DNA from: Nioella halotolerans
Lineage (GTDB): Bacteria; Pseudomonadota; Alphaproteobacteria; Rhodobacterales; Rhodobacteraceae
Assembly (NCBI GenBank): GCA_003428585.1
Contig: QVQC01000076.1
Coordinates: forward strand, 96,661-160,660
DNA: 64,000 bases
Direction: 5' to 3'
Within the stretch, counting starts at the first letter, position 1; each line of letters opens with the position of its first letter. A program made the position numbers and the translations under genes. Positions 43,632 through 54,898 of the stretch are shown here, piece after piece. A model generated the notes under the pieces. It made no database searches. It was not told where the DNA came from and saw only the letters and a list, made by a program, of their open reading frames with translations.

Positions 43632-43780
43632 TGAGGGTATCGCTGCCGCTGACGCTATTCAAGGCGAAACCCGCCGGGTTGCCGCAAGTTTAACTGGCCC
43701 GTGCGCGAACGCATTGCGCCGCACTGCAACGCGGCATAGAGAGACGGAGCATCAATATTGACATCGGATCGGAGTTTCCA

Positions 43781-44698
43781 ATGTACCGCGCCCTCATTAT
43801 CGTCATCATCCTCGCAACGATCGGCATCGCCGGCTACGTGCTGAGCCCGCTAAGCGACCCGCAACCCGAGGAACCGCCCGCCCCCGCCACCGAAGACACG
43901 GCCGACACACCGCAGGCAGAGCCGGACCCTGTCGAGGAGACCGTAGAAGAAACCGTCGATGAGGTCGTCGAGCAGGCCGAGGACGCCGCCGACACGGCAC
44001 AAGACACCGCGCAGGACGCCGTGGAAGAGGTCGAGTCGGCTGTCGAGGAGATGGAAACGCAGGCCGGCGAGATCCTCGAGCAGGTCACCGGTGATGCGCA
44101 AGACGCCGCCGGGGATGGCGCCGGGATGACCGAAGGCGCCACCGAAGAGGCGATCGAGGAGACCACGGAGGCCGCCGAGGCAACCGAAGAAGCGGTCGAA
44201 GATGCGGCCACCACCGCCGGGGACACCGCCGAAACCGTCGTGGAAGAAACCACCGAAGCCGCCGGCGACGCTGCGGAAGCAACCGAGGGCGCCGTCGAGG
44301 ACATGGGCGACGCCACCGAAGAGGCTGCCGAGGAGACCGGCGCTGCCACCGAGGAGGCCGTCGAAGCGGTTGTCGAGGAGACAACCGAAGCAGCGGAAGC
44401 GACCGAGGACGCCGCCGAAACGGTCACCGAGGAGACAACCGAAGCAGCGGAGGCGACCGAGGAGGCCAGCGATGCCGCCCCGGCCGAGGAAACAGCCCCG
44501 GCAGGTGAACAAGAGGCGGCTGCCGACCCGCTGAGCGTGGAAGGCTTCGACGCCGATGCCGCCCTTGCCGCGGTCGAGGACGCCGATCTGTCGGCCATTG
44601 CCCGCATCGCCCTGATGCAGGCCATCGAACGCGCCCGCGACAATCCCGATCAGGTGGCCGAGGTCGTCTCGCGCCTGCAAAACGCGCTTGGCCAGTAG
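43781..44698 (+). CDS. Acidic Glu/Ala/Thr-repeat membrane-anchored protein
   Basis: 305 residues, preceded by a GGAG Shine-Dalgarno sequence. An N-terminal membrane helix (ALIIVIILATIGIAGYVL) is followed by about 220 residues of low-complexity sequence with a very acidic, Ala/Thr/Glu-rich heptad-like pattern (units such as EETTEAAEATEEA repeated with variation), and a distinct C-terminal domain of about 50 residues (FDADAALAAVEDADLSAIA, then ALMQAIERARDNPDQV). The repeat should form long amphipathic or coiled helices. No family known to me; a periplasmic spacer or stress-type protein is a guess. It is divergent from infC and followed by a strong terminator. Confidence 0.8.
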   Translation: MYRALIIVIILATIGIAGYVLSPLSDPQPEEPPAPATEDTADTPQAEPDPVEETVEETVDEVVEQAEDAADTAQDTAQDAVEEVESAVEEMETQAGEILEQVTGDAQDAAGDGAGMTEGATEEAIEETTEAAEATEEAVEDAATTAGDTAETVVEETTEAAGDAAEATEGAVEDMGDATEEAAEETGAATEEAVEAVVEETTEAAEATEDAAETVTEETTEAAEATEEASDAAPAEETAPAGEQEAAADPLSVEGFDADAALAAVEDADLSAIARIALMQAIERARDNPDQVAEVVSRLQNALGQ

Positions 44699-44720
44699 TC
44701 ACGCGCGCCCCGCGAACAGG

Positions 44721-44748
44721 AAAACCCCGCGCCGTGGCGCGGGGTTTT
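44721..44748. terminator. Strong bidirectional rho-independent terminator
   Basis: AAAACCCCGCGCC (44721-44733) and GGCGCGGGGTTTT (44736-44748) form a 13-bp perfect inverted repeat, followed by more T residues. It separates the acidic protein gene from the convergent cox operon and can serve both. Confidence 0.92.
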
Positions 44749-44771
44749 TTCATGGCCGGCCAGGGCGGCGA

Positions 44772-45560
44772 TCAGCAGGCAGCGACGGCCCGCTTGGTCA
44801 GCACCTTCACGAGGTTGGCGCGGTATGCCGCGGAGCCATGGAGGTCCGAGATCATGCCATCCGGCGACACCGCTAGCCCGGCGACCGCATCGGGCGTGAA
44901 ATCGGCGGACAGGGCCTCCTCCGCCGCGGTCCAGCGAAAGACACCCTCCTCCGACGCGCCGGTCACCGCGACACGCACCGCGCCCGGGAATTTCGCCACG
45001 AAAACCCCGGTCAGCGCGAACCGCGAGGCCGGTTGCAGGAACTTCTGGTAGCTCGCCGCCTCCGGCACCGGGAATTTCACCTCGGTGATGATTTCGCCGT
45101 CGTCGAGCGCGGTGGTGAACATGCCATCAAAGAAGTCATCCGCCACGATCTCGCGCGCATTGGTCACGATGGTCGCGCCCGAGGCCAGAACCGCCGCCGG
45201 GTAGCACGCCGCCGGGTCGTTGTTGGCAAGGCTGCCGCCGATCGTGCCCCGGTTGCGCACCGCCGGGTCGCCGATCTGGCCGGCCAGATGCGCCAGCGCC
45301 GGGTAGTTGTCGGCCGCCTCCGCCGCGACCGTGGCATGGGTGGTGGCGCCACCGATACAGACCCGGCCCGCATCGTCCATGCACACGCCCTGCATTTCGG
45401 GCACCCCCGACAGGCTGACCAGAACCTCCGGCGCGGCAAGGCGTTGCTTCATCGTCGGCAACAGGGTTTGCCCGCCCCCGAGGGCCTGCGCCTCTTCGGC
45501 CCCGAGCGCGGCGACCGCGTCGGCGATGGTGCCGGGGCGTTTGAACTCGAATTCATACAT
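44772..45560 (-). CDS. coxM: Molybdenum hydroxylase FAD subunit (CoxM-like)
   Basis: 262 residues. The medium subunit of xanthine dehydrogenase/CO dehydrogenase-type enzymes carries FAD and passes electrons out. Seen: [17 protein letters not shown]-binding [13 protein letters not shown], and [27 protein letters not shown] in part, where the TIGGS/NDPA segment contacts FAD. The C-terminal domain contains [21 protein letters not shown] in part. Last gene of the leftward operon, 22 bp after coxL. Confidence 0.93.
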   Translation of the reverse strand: MYEFEFKRPGTIADAVAALGAEEAQALGGGQTLLPTMKQRLAAPEVLVSLSGVPEMQGVCMDDAGRVCIGGATTHATVAAEAADNYPALAHLAGQIGDPAVRNRGTIGGSLANNDPAACYPAAVLASGATIVTNAREIVADDFFDGMFTTALDDGEIITEVKFPVPEAASYQKFLQPASRFALTGVFVAKFPGAVRVAVTGASEEGVFRWTAAEEALSADFTPDAVAGLAVSPDGMISDLHGSAAYRANLVKVLTKRAVAAC

Positions 45561-45582
45561 CTCGTCTCTCCTTGTCCCTGGC

Positions 45583-47943
<2,361 letters not shown>

Positions 47944-48006
47944 GGCCGTCCTCCCTGTTGTCGTCATGTGTGGGTGGGCGCCCGTGGTGTCACGGGCGCC
48001 GCACCT

Positions 48007-48369
48007 TCAGAACTTGTTGAAGATCTCGGCATAGGCCTCGATCAGGTCGCCCGGCTCATTCCCATCCCCCGTGGTATGGGCCGTGGCGAACGGATGCGCT
48101 TGACCGCCGAAAACCGGGCAGATGACCGAGATGTCGGCGATAAGCGGCGGGATGTTCCAGCCAAAGGTGCTCCACTCCCCCTGGCTGATATCGGGGTTGT
48201 CGTCGCCACCCGAGGCCGCGAGGATTTCCAGCGCCTGGCGCGCCTGCGACAGGCACTGCGCTTGCGTGGCAACGGGGTCCAGTTCGATATTGGCGAAGTG
48301 ATCCGCCTGCGCATGGGCGCCCCCGGCAATGAGGCAAAGCGTCGAGGCAAGGCCCAAGACAGCTTTCAT
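48007..48369 (-). CDS. Secreted two-cysteine protein, paralogue B, in the cox operon
   Basis: 120 residues from the ATG at 48369. The signal peptide MKAVLGLASTLCLIAGGAHA is cleaved near AHA-QA. The mature part has QCLSQARQAL, FGWNIPPLIADISVICPVF and a C-terminal helix ending EAYAEIFNKF. Its motif order (Cys-x3-Ala-Arg-x-Ala, then aromatic-Gly-Trp-x-x-Pro-Pro, then a second Cys) is shared with the gene immediately upstream, so the two look like diverged tandem duplicates. No family recognised. The two mature cysteines may form a disulfide. Confidence 0.75.
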   Translation of the reverse strand: MKAVLGLASTLCLIAGGAHAQADHFANIELDPVATQAQCLSQARQALEILAASGGDDNPDISQGEWSTFGWNIPPLIADISVICPVFGGQAHPFATAHTTGDGNEPGDLIEAYAEIFNKF

Positions 48370-48404
48370 GCCGGTCCCCCGCCCTGCATCATTGCCTCGC
48401 GCGC

Positions 48405-48791
48405 TCATTTGCTACCCCCGATGGGCGTGGTGCCGTCGAGCATGTCCATGAACAATTCGACCGTTTGCAGCCGGGTTCCATCCTCGTCCAGGCTGTAGCC
48501 CGTGATGGTCGCAGTGTAGCGGGCCTGATCTTCGCTGCAGACGATGGCGACCTGTGTCTGGCCCGGCGGGACATCCCAGCCATAGACTGAAAAGCTTGCC
48601 TCGCCCGTATCGGGCTGCATGCCATAGCTTGCGAAATGCGCATTCATCGCGCGGCGCGCCGTGTCCATGCATTCGACATCGGACATGAACCCGTTGACAT
48701 AGCCGGATGAAAACCCTTCCGCTTGCGCAATGGCCGGGGCAAAGGCAGCGGCGACAACCGCCATGCCCCCCAGTAGCGCGGCGCGTTTCAC
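48405..48791 (-). CDS. Secreted two-cysteine protein, paralogue A, in the cox operon
   Basis: 128 residues from a GTG at 48791 that overlaps the coxS stop (GTGA), so translation is coupled. The signal peptide ([23 protein letters not shown]) cleaves near AQA-EG. The mature part shows [27 protein letters not shown] and [12 protein letters not shown], with two cysteines in the same places as the paralogue at 48007. Both are predicted periplasmic, while the hydroxylase they travel with is cytoplasmic. Function unknown. Confidence 0.75.
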   Translation of the reverse strand: MKRAALLGGMAVVAAAFAPAIAQAEGFSSGYVNGFMSDVECMDTARRAMNAHFASYGMQPDTGEASFSVYGWDVPPGQTQVAIVCSEDQARYTATITGYSLDEDGTRLQTVELFMDMLDGTTPIGGSK

Positions 48792-49273
48792 TCCGCAGCG
48801 ACGTCCGCCACGCTCTGCCCGCTGGCGGCCATGATAGCCTTGATAATATTGTGATACCCAGTGCAACGACATATATTTCCCTCCAAATACTTGCGGATTT
48901 CGGACTCGGTCGGCGACGGGTTTTCAGCCAGCAGGGCGGCGGCGCTCATCACCATGCCCGGCGTGCAGAATCCGCATTGCAGCCCGTGATGATCCTGAAA
49001 TGCCTGCTGGATCACCGACAACGAGCCGTCGGGGTTCGCCATGCCCTCGATCGTTTTTATCTCTGCCCCCTCAGCCTCGGCTGCCAGCATCGTGCAGCTT
49101 TTGACCGCCTTGCCATCGACGTGGACGACGCAAGCCCCGCACTGGCTGGTATCGCAGCCCACATGCGTGCCGGTCAGGCGCAGCCCCTCGCGGATGAAAT
49201 CGGACAGGAGCGTGCGCCCCTCGACTGCGCCGGAAACGGATTTGCCGTTCACCGTCATCGTGACCTTGGTCAT
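48788..49273 (-). CDS. coxS: Molybdenum hydroxylase iron-sulfur subunit (CoxS-like)
   Basis: 161 residues from the ATG at 49273, behind GGGAGGA. The N-terminal plant-type [2Fe-2S] ferredoxin domain has [12 protein letters not shown] and KSCTML; the C-terminal four-helix [2Fe-2S] domain has [10 protein letters not shown] and [12 protein letters not shown]. It relays electrons from the Mo cofactor in CoxL to FAD in CoxM. Subunit order here is S, two small genes, L, M. The 98-bp region upstream, before the molybdopterin-binding gene, may hold a second promoter. Confidence 0.96.
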   Translation of the reverse strand: MTKVTMTVNGKSVSGAVEGRTLLSDFIREGLRLTGTHVGCDTSQCGACVVHVDGKAVKSCTMLAAEAEGAEIKTIEGMANPDGSLSVIQQAFQDHHGLQCGFCTPGMVMSAAALLAENPSPTESEIRKYLEGNICRCTGYHNIIKAIMAASGQSVADVAAE

Positions 49274-49371
49274 GAAATCCTCCCTTGGTTTTGATTTATC
49301 CAAACACGGAATCGGTTCCGCACAAACGAAATTCTTGCCACCACACTCAAAGGGTGCATTCGGGCACGGCG

Positions 49372-50385
49372 CTACCCTTTAGAGTTGCGCCGCTCTCGCG
49401 GCTGCGGGCGCGAGGGGATTTCCTTGAGCAGCCCGCCCACCCCCATCGCCGCGATATCCGCGCCGCTCACCGGGACCCCGCAGGCCACCCGTTCCAGCAC
49501 CCAGTCGGCGCCGTTGAGCGCGGGCGAGCGCGCACAGCCCGGCAGGCCGATCACCGGCGCCGCGCCGATCTGGCCCAGAAACAGCAGGTTGCCGGGGTCA
49601 ACCGGCATGCCGAACCGGGTGATCGTGCCGCCGGCATCGACCACGGCGGCAGGCGCCACATCGTGGATATCGGAAGTGGCCGAGGCGGTGAGAATGAGCC
49701 GCAACGCACCGCCGAGCTCGCCAAGCGCCGCCGCGATGGCGGCCCTGTCATGGGCGACGATCCGCAGGTCGGCCAGCGTGACGCCCAGTGCCTCCAGCCG
49801 CCCGGCGACAGCGCGGATGCCCTTGTCATCGCGGCCGACCGGCGCGCCCGGCACTTCCGTGACGATCAGCCCGGCGCTTTCGAGGTCCACGGGCCGCACC
49901 AACAGCGCCCCGCGCGCCGCCTCTTCCGCGCCCTTAAGCGCGTCATCGGCCACGCCGTAAGAGATGATCTTGACCGTGCCCACCATCATCCCCGGCCAAG
50001 CACGCTGCATGGGCGCCACGGTGGCCAGCGTGATCATCGGATCGACGAGGTTGAGCGACGCGATCGCGCCTTCGTCGAACGCGACGATTCCGGGCCGGTC
50101 GGCGCGGATGTTCACGCGGCCGGTGAACGCCGCCTCGACCCGCAGCCCTGCCTTGCCCGGATCGGGCACGAGCGCGCGGGCCAACCGGGCGGCGGCGGCG
50201 TTCTCCTCGACATCGCCGGGGTCCAGCCGCGCGACCGTGACCTGCGTCACCCCCGCCCCGGTCAGCGTGGCGACATCTTCCGCCGTCAGCACCCGCCCCT
50301 TGCGCAGCCGACCGCCCGGCACCTTAAACGAATGGGCGAGGATCGCGCCCTCGGCCTCCGCGACGGGAACGGGGCCGAACCTCAT
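49372..50385 (-). CDS. Molybdopterin-binding protein (MoeA/MogA-domain like)
   Basis: 337 residues. The N-terminal part resembles the MoeA lead-in ([42 protein letters not shown] in part). The second half is a MoCF-biosynthesis/MogA-type domain: [21 protein letters not shown] in part, [37 protein letters not shown] in part, where GMPVDPGN and GLPGCARS are the pterin-binding loops. Proteins like this often travel with xdhC and form II cox genes and act in loading or sulfuration of the molybdenum cofactor. It overlaps xdhC by 4 bp. Confidence 0.85.
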   Translation of the reverse strand: MRFGPVPVAEAEGAILAHSFKVPGGRLRKGRVLTAEDVATLTGAGVTQVTVARLDPGDVEENAAAARLARALVPDPGKAGLRVEAAFTGRVNIRADRPGIVAFDEGAIASLNLVDPMITLATVAPMQRAWPGMMVGTVKIISYGVADDALKGAEEAARGALLVRPVDLESAGLIVTEVPGAPVGRDDKGIRAVAGRLEALGVTLADLRIVAHDRAAIAAALGELGGALRLILTASATSDIHDVAPAAVVDAGGTITRFGMPVDPGNLLFLGQIGAAPVIGLPGCARSPALNGADWVLERVACGVPVSGADIAAMGVGGLLKEIPSRPQPRERRNSKG

Positions 50386-51365
50386 GGCCGGCGCAGCCGC
50401 GCGGTGATCTCGGCCATGATCGACAGCGCGATTTCCGCCGGCCCCTGCGCCCCGATATCAAGCCCGACCGGCGCGTGAATCCGGGCGATCCGGTCCTCCT
50501 CCACCCCGGCCGCGCGCAAACGGTCCACCCGCTTGGCATGGGTCCGGGTCGATCCGAGGCAGCCAAGGTAGAAACACGGCGAGTCGAGCGCTGTCAGGAT
50601 CGCCGGGTCGTCGAGCTTGGGATCGTGGGTCAGCGTCACGACGGCGGTGCGCGGATCGAGCCCGTATGCCGACAGCGCCGCGTCCGGCCAGTCATCGACG
50701 ATGGTTTCGCCGGGAAAGCGCGCCGCGGCGCCGAAGGCGGGGCGCGGGTCGATCAGCACCGGGTCATAGCCCGCCAGCCGCGCCATCGGCACCAGCGCCT
50801 GCGCGATATGGACCGCGCCGACGATGGCCATGCGCAGGGGCGGGTTGTGGATACCGACGAACCAGTCGCCCTCGAAGCCGGACCTGTCGCGGCGCAGGCG
50901 CTCGGCGATCTCGGCGTCCAGCGCGTCGCCGGGGCCGGCGGTCAGCCGTCGCGCGCCGGTATCGGGGTTGACCAGATAGGCCACCTGCCGGCGCGCCGAC
51001 CGGGCATCGACGAGCGCCTCCAGAAGTTCCACGGGCAGCACCTTGCCGACCGGTTCCACCAGCACCCGGATGCGCCCGCCGCAGGCCAGCCCGACCGCGA
51101 AGGCCTGTTCATCGGCGACCCCGAATTCCAGAAGCGTCGCCTCCTCCTTTTCAAGGCACTCCACCGCCTCGACCACAACCGCGCCCTCGACGCAGCCACC
51201 CGAGACAGAGCCTTCCATGTCGCCGGCGCCGGAAATCGCCAACTGGCTGCCCACCGGGCGTGGCGCGCTGCCCCATGTCTCCACCACCGTGGCCAGCACC
51301 GCGCCCTTGCCCTGCCGGTGCCAGTCGAGCGCGATTTCGGGGATGCGGTCATAGCTGGGGGTCAT
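50382..51365 (-). CDS. XdhC/CoxI family molybdenum cofactor maturation protein
   Basis: 327 residues from the ATG at 51365 (MTPSYDRIPEIA). The N-terminal XdhC domain has ATVVETWGSAPRPVGSQLAISGAGDMEGSVSGGCVEGAVV in part, with the conserved Cys in GGCVEG and a second in GLACGG. The C-terminal Rossmann-like domain has MAIVGAVHIAQAL, VLIDPRPAF and YLGCLGSTRTHAKR. XdhC binds and protects the sulfurated cofactor for insertion into molybdenum hydroxylases. As first gene of the leftward cox operon it should serve CoxL. The 192 bp before it carry the operon promoter. Confidence 0.92.
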   Translation of the reverse strand: MTPSYDRIPEIALDWHRQGKGAVLATVVETWGSAPRPVGSQLAISGAGDMEGSVSGGCVEGAVVVEAVECLEKEEATLLEFGVADEQAFAVGLACGGRIRVLVEPVGKVLPVELLEALVDARSARRQVAYLVNPDTGARRLTAGPGDALDAEIAERLRRDRSGFEGDWFVGIHNPPLRMAIVGAVHIAQALVPMARLAGYDPVLIDPRPAFGAAARFPGETIVDDWPDAALSAYGLDPRTAVVTLTHDPKLDDPAILTALDSPCFYLGCLGSTRTHAKRVDRLRAAGVEEDRIARIHAPVGLDIGAQGPAEIALSIMAEITARLRRP

Positions 51366-51557
51366 GGCGGGCGCTCCTGTTGCACGGAACAGGGTTGTGC
51401 GCGCCCCGGCGCGTGTCAACCGCACATTGGCCAAACATTGACCACGACCGGCTCACATCTGCATCATGGCGGGCCATTCACCGGAAACAGGGGCAAAGCC
51501 GCTTGACCGGGTCGCGGGGATCGGGCATCGCGCCTTGGCACAGGATCGGAGGCGCGC

Positions 51558-52136
51558 ATGATCCGCGGATTATACGACTGGACGATCAGCCTTGCGGGGC
51601 ACCGCTATGCGCTGCTGGCGCTGGCGGTCATTTCCTTTGTCGAAAGCTCCGTCTTCCCGATCCCGCCGGATATCCTGATGATCCCGATGATCATCGCGGC
51701 CCCGCGCCGCGCCTTCCTGATCGCGTCGGTTTGCCTCGTCTCCTCCGTTCTGGGGGGGCTTGCGGGCTATTACATCGGTTATGGCCTCTTCGAGAGCGTC
51801 GGCCGCCCGGTCCTGGAGTTCTACGGCAAGGACAGCTATTTCGAGGAATTCCGCGCCCGCTACAATGAATGGGGCGCGTGGACGGTGCTGGTCGCGGGCG
51901 TCACGCCGTTTCCCTACAAGGTCATCACCATCATGTCGGGGGTCACGCAACTCAATATCTGGGTGTTCATGCTGTCGAGCGTCATTGCGCGCGGGCTGCG
52001 GTTCTTCGTCGTCGCGGCGCTTCTGTGGAAATTCGGGGAACCGATCCGTGATTTCATCGAGAAACGCCTCGGCTTGATGTTCACGCTCTTCGTGATATTG
52101 CTGGCGGGCGGTTTCTACTTGGTGAAATACCTGTGA
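51558..52136 (+). CDS. YqaA/DedA-like membrane protein
   Basis: 192 residues, with hydrophobic segments at ALLALAVISFVESSVFPIPPDIL in part, AFLIASVCLVSSVLGGLAGYYIG in part, WTVLVAGVTPFPYKVITIMSG in part and LMFTLFVILLAGGFYLV. The FPIPPD and GVTPFPYKVITI motifs are the re-entrant-loop marks of the YqaA branch of DedA/SNARE-associated proteins, thought to move lipids across the membrane. Its stop overlaps the dsbB start by 4 bp (GTGACG frame shift), so the two are co-expressed. Confidence 0.85.
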   Translation: MIRGLYDWTISLAGHRYALLALAVISFVESSVFPIPPDILMIPMIIAAPRRAFLIASVCLVSSVLGGLAGYYIGYGLFESVGRPVLEFYGKDSYFEEFRARYNEWGAWTVLVAGVTPFPYKVITIMSGVTQLNIWVFMLSSVIARGLRFFVVAALLWKFGEPIRDFIEKRLGLMFTLFVILLAGGFYLVKYL

Positions 52137-52615
52137 CGATGCTTTCCTCCCTCTCGCGGCGGGCGCTGCTGATCCTTGTCGGGCTCGGCTCTGCCGCACT
52201 GTTCTTCGGGGCGCTGTTCTTCCAGTTCGTGATCGGGCTGGAGCCGTGCTCGATGTGCTTCTGGCAACGCTGGCCGCACAGGCTGGGGATCGTGATCGGC
52301 GTCATCGGCGGGATCTTTCCCAAGGCACTCGTGGCATGGGCGGGCGCGCTGAACATGGCCGTCTCCACCGGGCTGGGGGCGTTCCATTCGGGGGTGGAAC
52401 GCGGCTGGTGGGACGGCCCGGCCTCCTGCACGTCGCGCGGGGTGGACCTGATGAATTCCGAATGCGGGTTGCTCGACCCCGATTGCGGCACGCCGGTTGT
52501 GCTTTGCGATGAAATCCCGTGGCAGATGCTCGGGCTGTCGATGGCCAATTACAACGCGATCATCTCGCTTGTCTTCCTCGGGCTCTGCGTTATCGCAGCG
52601 CGGCGGGCCGCCTGA
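52133..52615 (+). CDS. dsbB: Disulfide bond formation protein B
   Basis: 160 residues with four membrane helices. DsbB reoxidises DsbA and passes electrons to quinone. The first redox pair is Cys-x2-Cys in GLEPCSMCFWQRWPH near residue 40, and the second periplasmic loop has several cysteines (PASCTSRG, NSECGLL, DPDCGTPVVLCDEIPWQ), including the pair that contacts DsbA. The conserved Gln-Arg after CSMC supports quinone binding. The gene appears to start GTG at 52133 overlapping the preceding stop. Confidence 0.9.
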   Translation: MTMLSSLSRRALLILVGLGSAALFFGALFFQFVIGLEPCSMCFWQRWPHRLGIVIGVIGGIFPKALVAWAGALNMAVSTGLGAFHSGVERGWWDGPASCTSRGVDLMNSECGLLDPDCGTPVVLCDEIPWQMLGLSMANYNAIISLVFLGLCVIAARRAA

Positions 52616-52834
52616 CCGCCGCGCGTTTCCCCCGGGGCGGCGCGGACTGCGCCCGCCCTCCTGCCAAGCGCAGGCCTATGGCATGGCAGGCGCACGGTCG
52701 GCTGTGCCCGACCGGTTGCAACGCGGTCCAAATCAGACGATTCCCCCTATACAATCGGCGCCCACGGGCGTAGATATCCGGCTTTGCGCGCGCGACCAAC
52801 GCGCGCCGCGCCAGACCTGACGGACGCCTCCCCC

Positions 52835-54898
52835 ATGATCACGACCCTCTCCGATGCCCTTGCCGAACGTGGCTACGAAACCCTGACCGACGTGCAGGAG
52901 GCCGTGACCAAGCCGGAGCTTGAGGACGCCGACCTGCTGGTCTCGGCGCAGACCGGATCGGGCAAGACCGTGGGGTTCGGCCTTGCCATCGCGAAAACGC
53001 TGATGGGCGTTGAAGAGACCTTGCCGCGCGCCGGTGTGCCGATGGCCCTTGTCGTCGCGCCGACGCGTGAACTGGCGTTCCAGGTCATGCGCGAATTGCG
53101 CTGGCTCTACGCCAAGGCGAACGCGCAGGTGGCCTCCTGCGTCGGCGGCATGGATTTCCGGGATGAGCGCCGCACGCTGGAACGCGGCGCGCATATCGTC
53201 GTCGGCACGCCCGGCCGCTTGCGCGACCACATCCAGCGCGGCACGCTGGACATGTCGGGCCTGCGCGCCATCGTTCTGGACGAGGCCGACGAGATGCTCG
53301 ACCTCGGCTTTCGCGAAGACCTCGAATTCATGCTGGCCGAGGCGCCCGAGGACCGGCGCACGCTGATGTTTTCGGCCACCGTGCCGGCGACGATCGCGAC
53401 CCTTGCCAAGACCTACCAGCGCGACGCGGTGCGGGTCACGACCGGGGGCGGGGGCAAGCAGCATGCCGACATCACCTACAACGCGCTGCGCGTGGCCGAG
53501 GCGGACGTGGAACACGCCATCATCAACCTTTTGCGCTATCACGACGGCAAGAAGGCCATCGTCTTCGCCAACACCCGCGCCATGGTCGCCCGGCTGACGA
53601 CCCGGTTCGCCAATCGCGGTTTTTCGGTGGTCAGCCTGTCGGGCGAACTCAGCCAGCAGGAACGCAGCCATGCCCTGCAAGCGATGCGCGACGGGCGGGC
53701 CAAGGTCTGCGTGGCCACCGACGTGGCGGCGCGCGGCATCGACCTGCCCGATCTGGAACTGGTGATCCATGCCGACCTGCCGTCGAACACGGAATCCCTC
53801 CTGCACCGGTCGGGCCGAACGGGGCGCGCCGGGCGCAAGGGGCTGTCGGCGCTGATCGTGCCGATGAAGGCGGTGAAAAAGGCCGAGCGTCTGCTGAAAT
53901 GGGCCAAGATCACCGCCGAATGGACCGCGCCGCCCTCGGCCGACGATATCCTGCGGATGGATGAGGATCGGCTTTTGTCCGATCCCGTCTGGTCCGACGA
54001 TGTCAGCGAAGACGAAGCCGCCTTCGCCGCCCGCCTGCTGGCCTTGCATGACGCAACCACCATCGCCGCGGCCTACCTGCGCCTGTTCCGCAGCAACCAT
54101 TCCGCGCCCGAGGAACTGTCGCCGCCCGACGCCGCCCCGGCCCCGCGCGAACGCAAGCCGTTCGGCCCCAGCCGCTGGGTCGCGCTGTCCGTCGGCGCCG
54201 AGGACCGGGCCGAGGCGCGCTGGCTCCTGCCGCTTCTGTGCCGGGCCGGAAAGCTCGACAAGACCGCCATCGGCGCGATCCGCGTGCAACCGACCGAGAC
54301 CTTCGTGGAACTGACCGAGGCCAGCCTCGACGGTTTTCTCGCCGCGCTTGGCGACGGGGCGGAACTCGACGAGGGCATCACCGTGCGCAAGCTCGAGTCC
54401 GCGCCCGACCTTGGCCCGGTGCCGCGCAAGCCCCGCCACGACGCCCCGCGCGGCAAACCCGGCCCGCGCGGCGACACCCCCCGGCACGAGACGCAAGGCA
54501 AGCCACCCCGGCGGCGCAGCCCCGAAGAGGCCGCCGCGCACGACGCCTATGTCAAGGACTCCGTCAAACCCTACGCCAAACCCAAGGGCGGCGGCGACGG
54601 GCCAAAGGGCAAACCCCACCGCAAGGGATCCGGCCCCGGCGACAAGCCCGGCGATGCCCCCAAGACGCCGCGCAAGGCGAAGGCGGATGGCAGCAAGCCA
54701 CACGGGGACACGCCGAAGGGCCACAAGCCTGAAGCCAAGCCGCGCGCCTCGGCCAAGCCGCACGGCACGGACAAACCCACCGCCCGCCCCTCGGCCGCCG
54801 ATCCCTCCAAGCGGTTCGAGCGGCCCGGCGGGGCGAAGCCAAGGGGTAAACCCCCACGCAAGGGCAGCAGCCAGCCGCCGCGCCGACCCAAGGGCTGA
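52835..54898 (+). CDS. DEAD-box RNA helicase with long basic tail
   Basis: 687 residues from the ATG at 52835 (MITTLSDALAERGY). Helicase motifs: Q-motif region, Walker A AQTGSGKTV (residues 38-46), PTRELAFQV, TPGRLRDHI, DEAD at 149-152, SAT at 180-182, then GVATD-type VCVATDVAARGIDLP and HRSGRTGRAGRKG. A DbpA-type RNA-binding domain follows (RWVALSVGAEDRAEARWLLPLL in part, near residue 460). The final 145 residues are a low-complexity tail of Lys, Pro, Gly and Arg, likely disordered and RNA-binding. It is probably involved in ribosome assembly or mRNA turnover. Confidence 0.95.
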   Translation: MITTLSDALAERGYETLTDVQEAVTKPELEDADLLVSAQTGSGKTVGFGLAIAKTLMGVEETLPRAGVPMALVVAPTRELAFQVMRELRWLYAKANAQVASCVGGMDFRDERRTLERGAHIVVGTPGRLRDHIQRGTLDMSGLRAIVLDEADEMLDLGFREDLEFMLAEAPEDRRTLMFSATVPATIATLAKTYQRDAVRVTTGGGGKQHADITYNALRVAEADVEHAIINLLRYHDGKKAIVFANTRAMVARLTTRFANRGFSVVSLSGELSQQERSHALQAMRDGRAKVCVATDVAARGIDLPDLELVIHADLPSNTESLLHRSGRTGRAGRKGLSALIVPMKAVKKAERLLKWAKITAEWTAPPSADDILRMDEDRLLSDPVWSDDVSEDEAAFAARLLALHDATTIAAAYLRLFRSNHSAPEELSPPDAAPAPRERKPFGPSRWVALSVGAEDRAEARWLLPLLCRAGKLDKTAIGAIRVQPTETFVELTEASLDGFLAALGDGAELDEGITVRKLESAPDLGPVPRKPRHDAPRGKPGPRGDTPRHETQGKPPRRRSPEEAAAHDAYVKDSVKPYAKPKGGGDGPKGKPHRKGSGPGDKPGDAPKTPRKAKADGSKPHGDTPKGHKPEAKPRASAKPHGTDKPTARPSAADPSKRFERPGGAKPRGKPPRKGSSQPPRRPKG

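Noticed and set aside
43834-44680. Two long antisense frames opposite the acidic repeat protein
   Set aside because: The repeats keep all frames open. Only the + strand frame has a membrane helix, Shine-Dalgarno sequence and following terminator.
52701-52735. CCGGTTGCAA resembling half of the iol palindrome upstream of the helicase gene
   Set aside because: Only one half matches, and the helicase has no link to inositol; chance in GC-rich DNA.
52733-54763. A 676-residue open frame antisense to the DEAD-box helicase
   Set aside because: The helicase has every motif; the antisense frame has only low-complexity sequence from GC bias.
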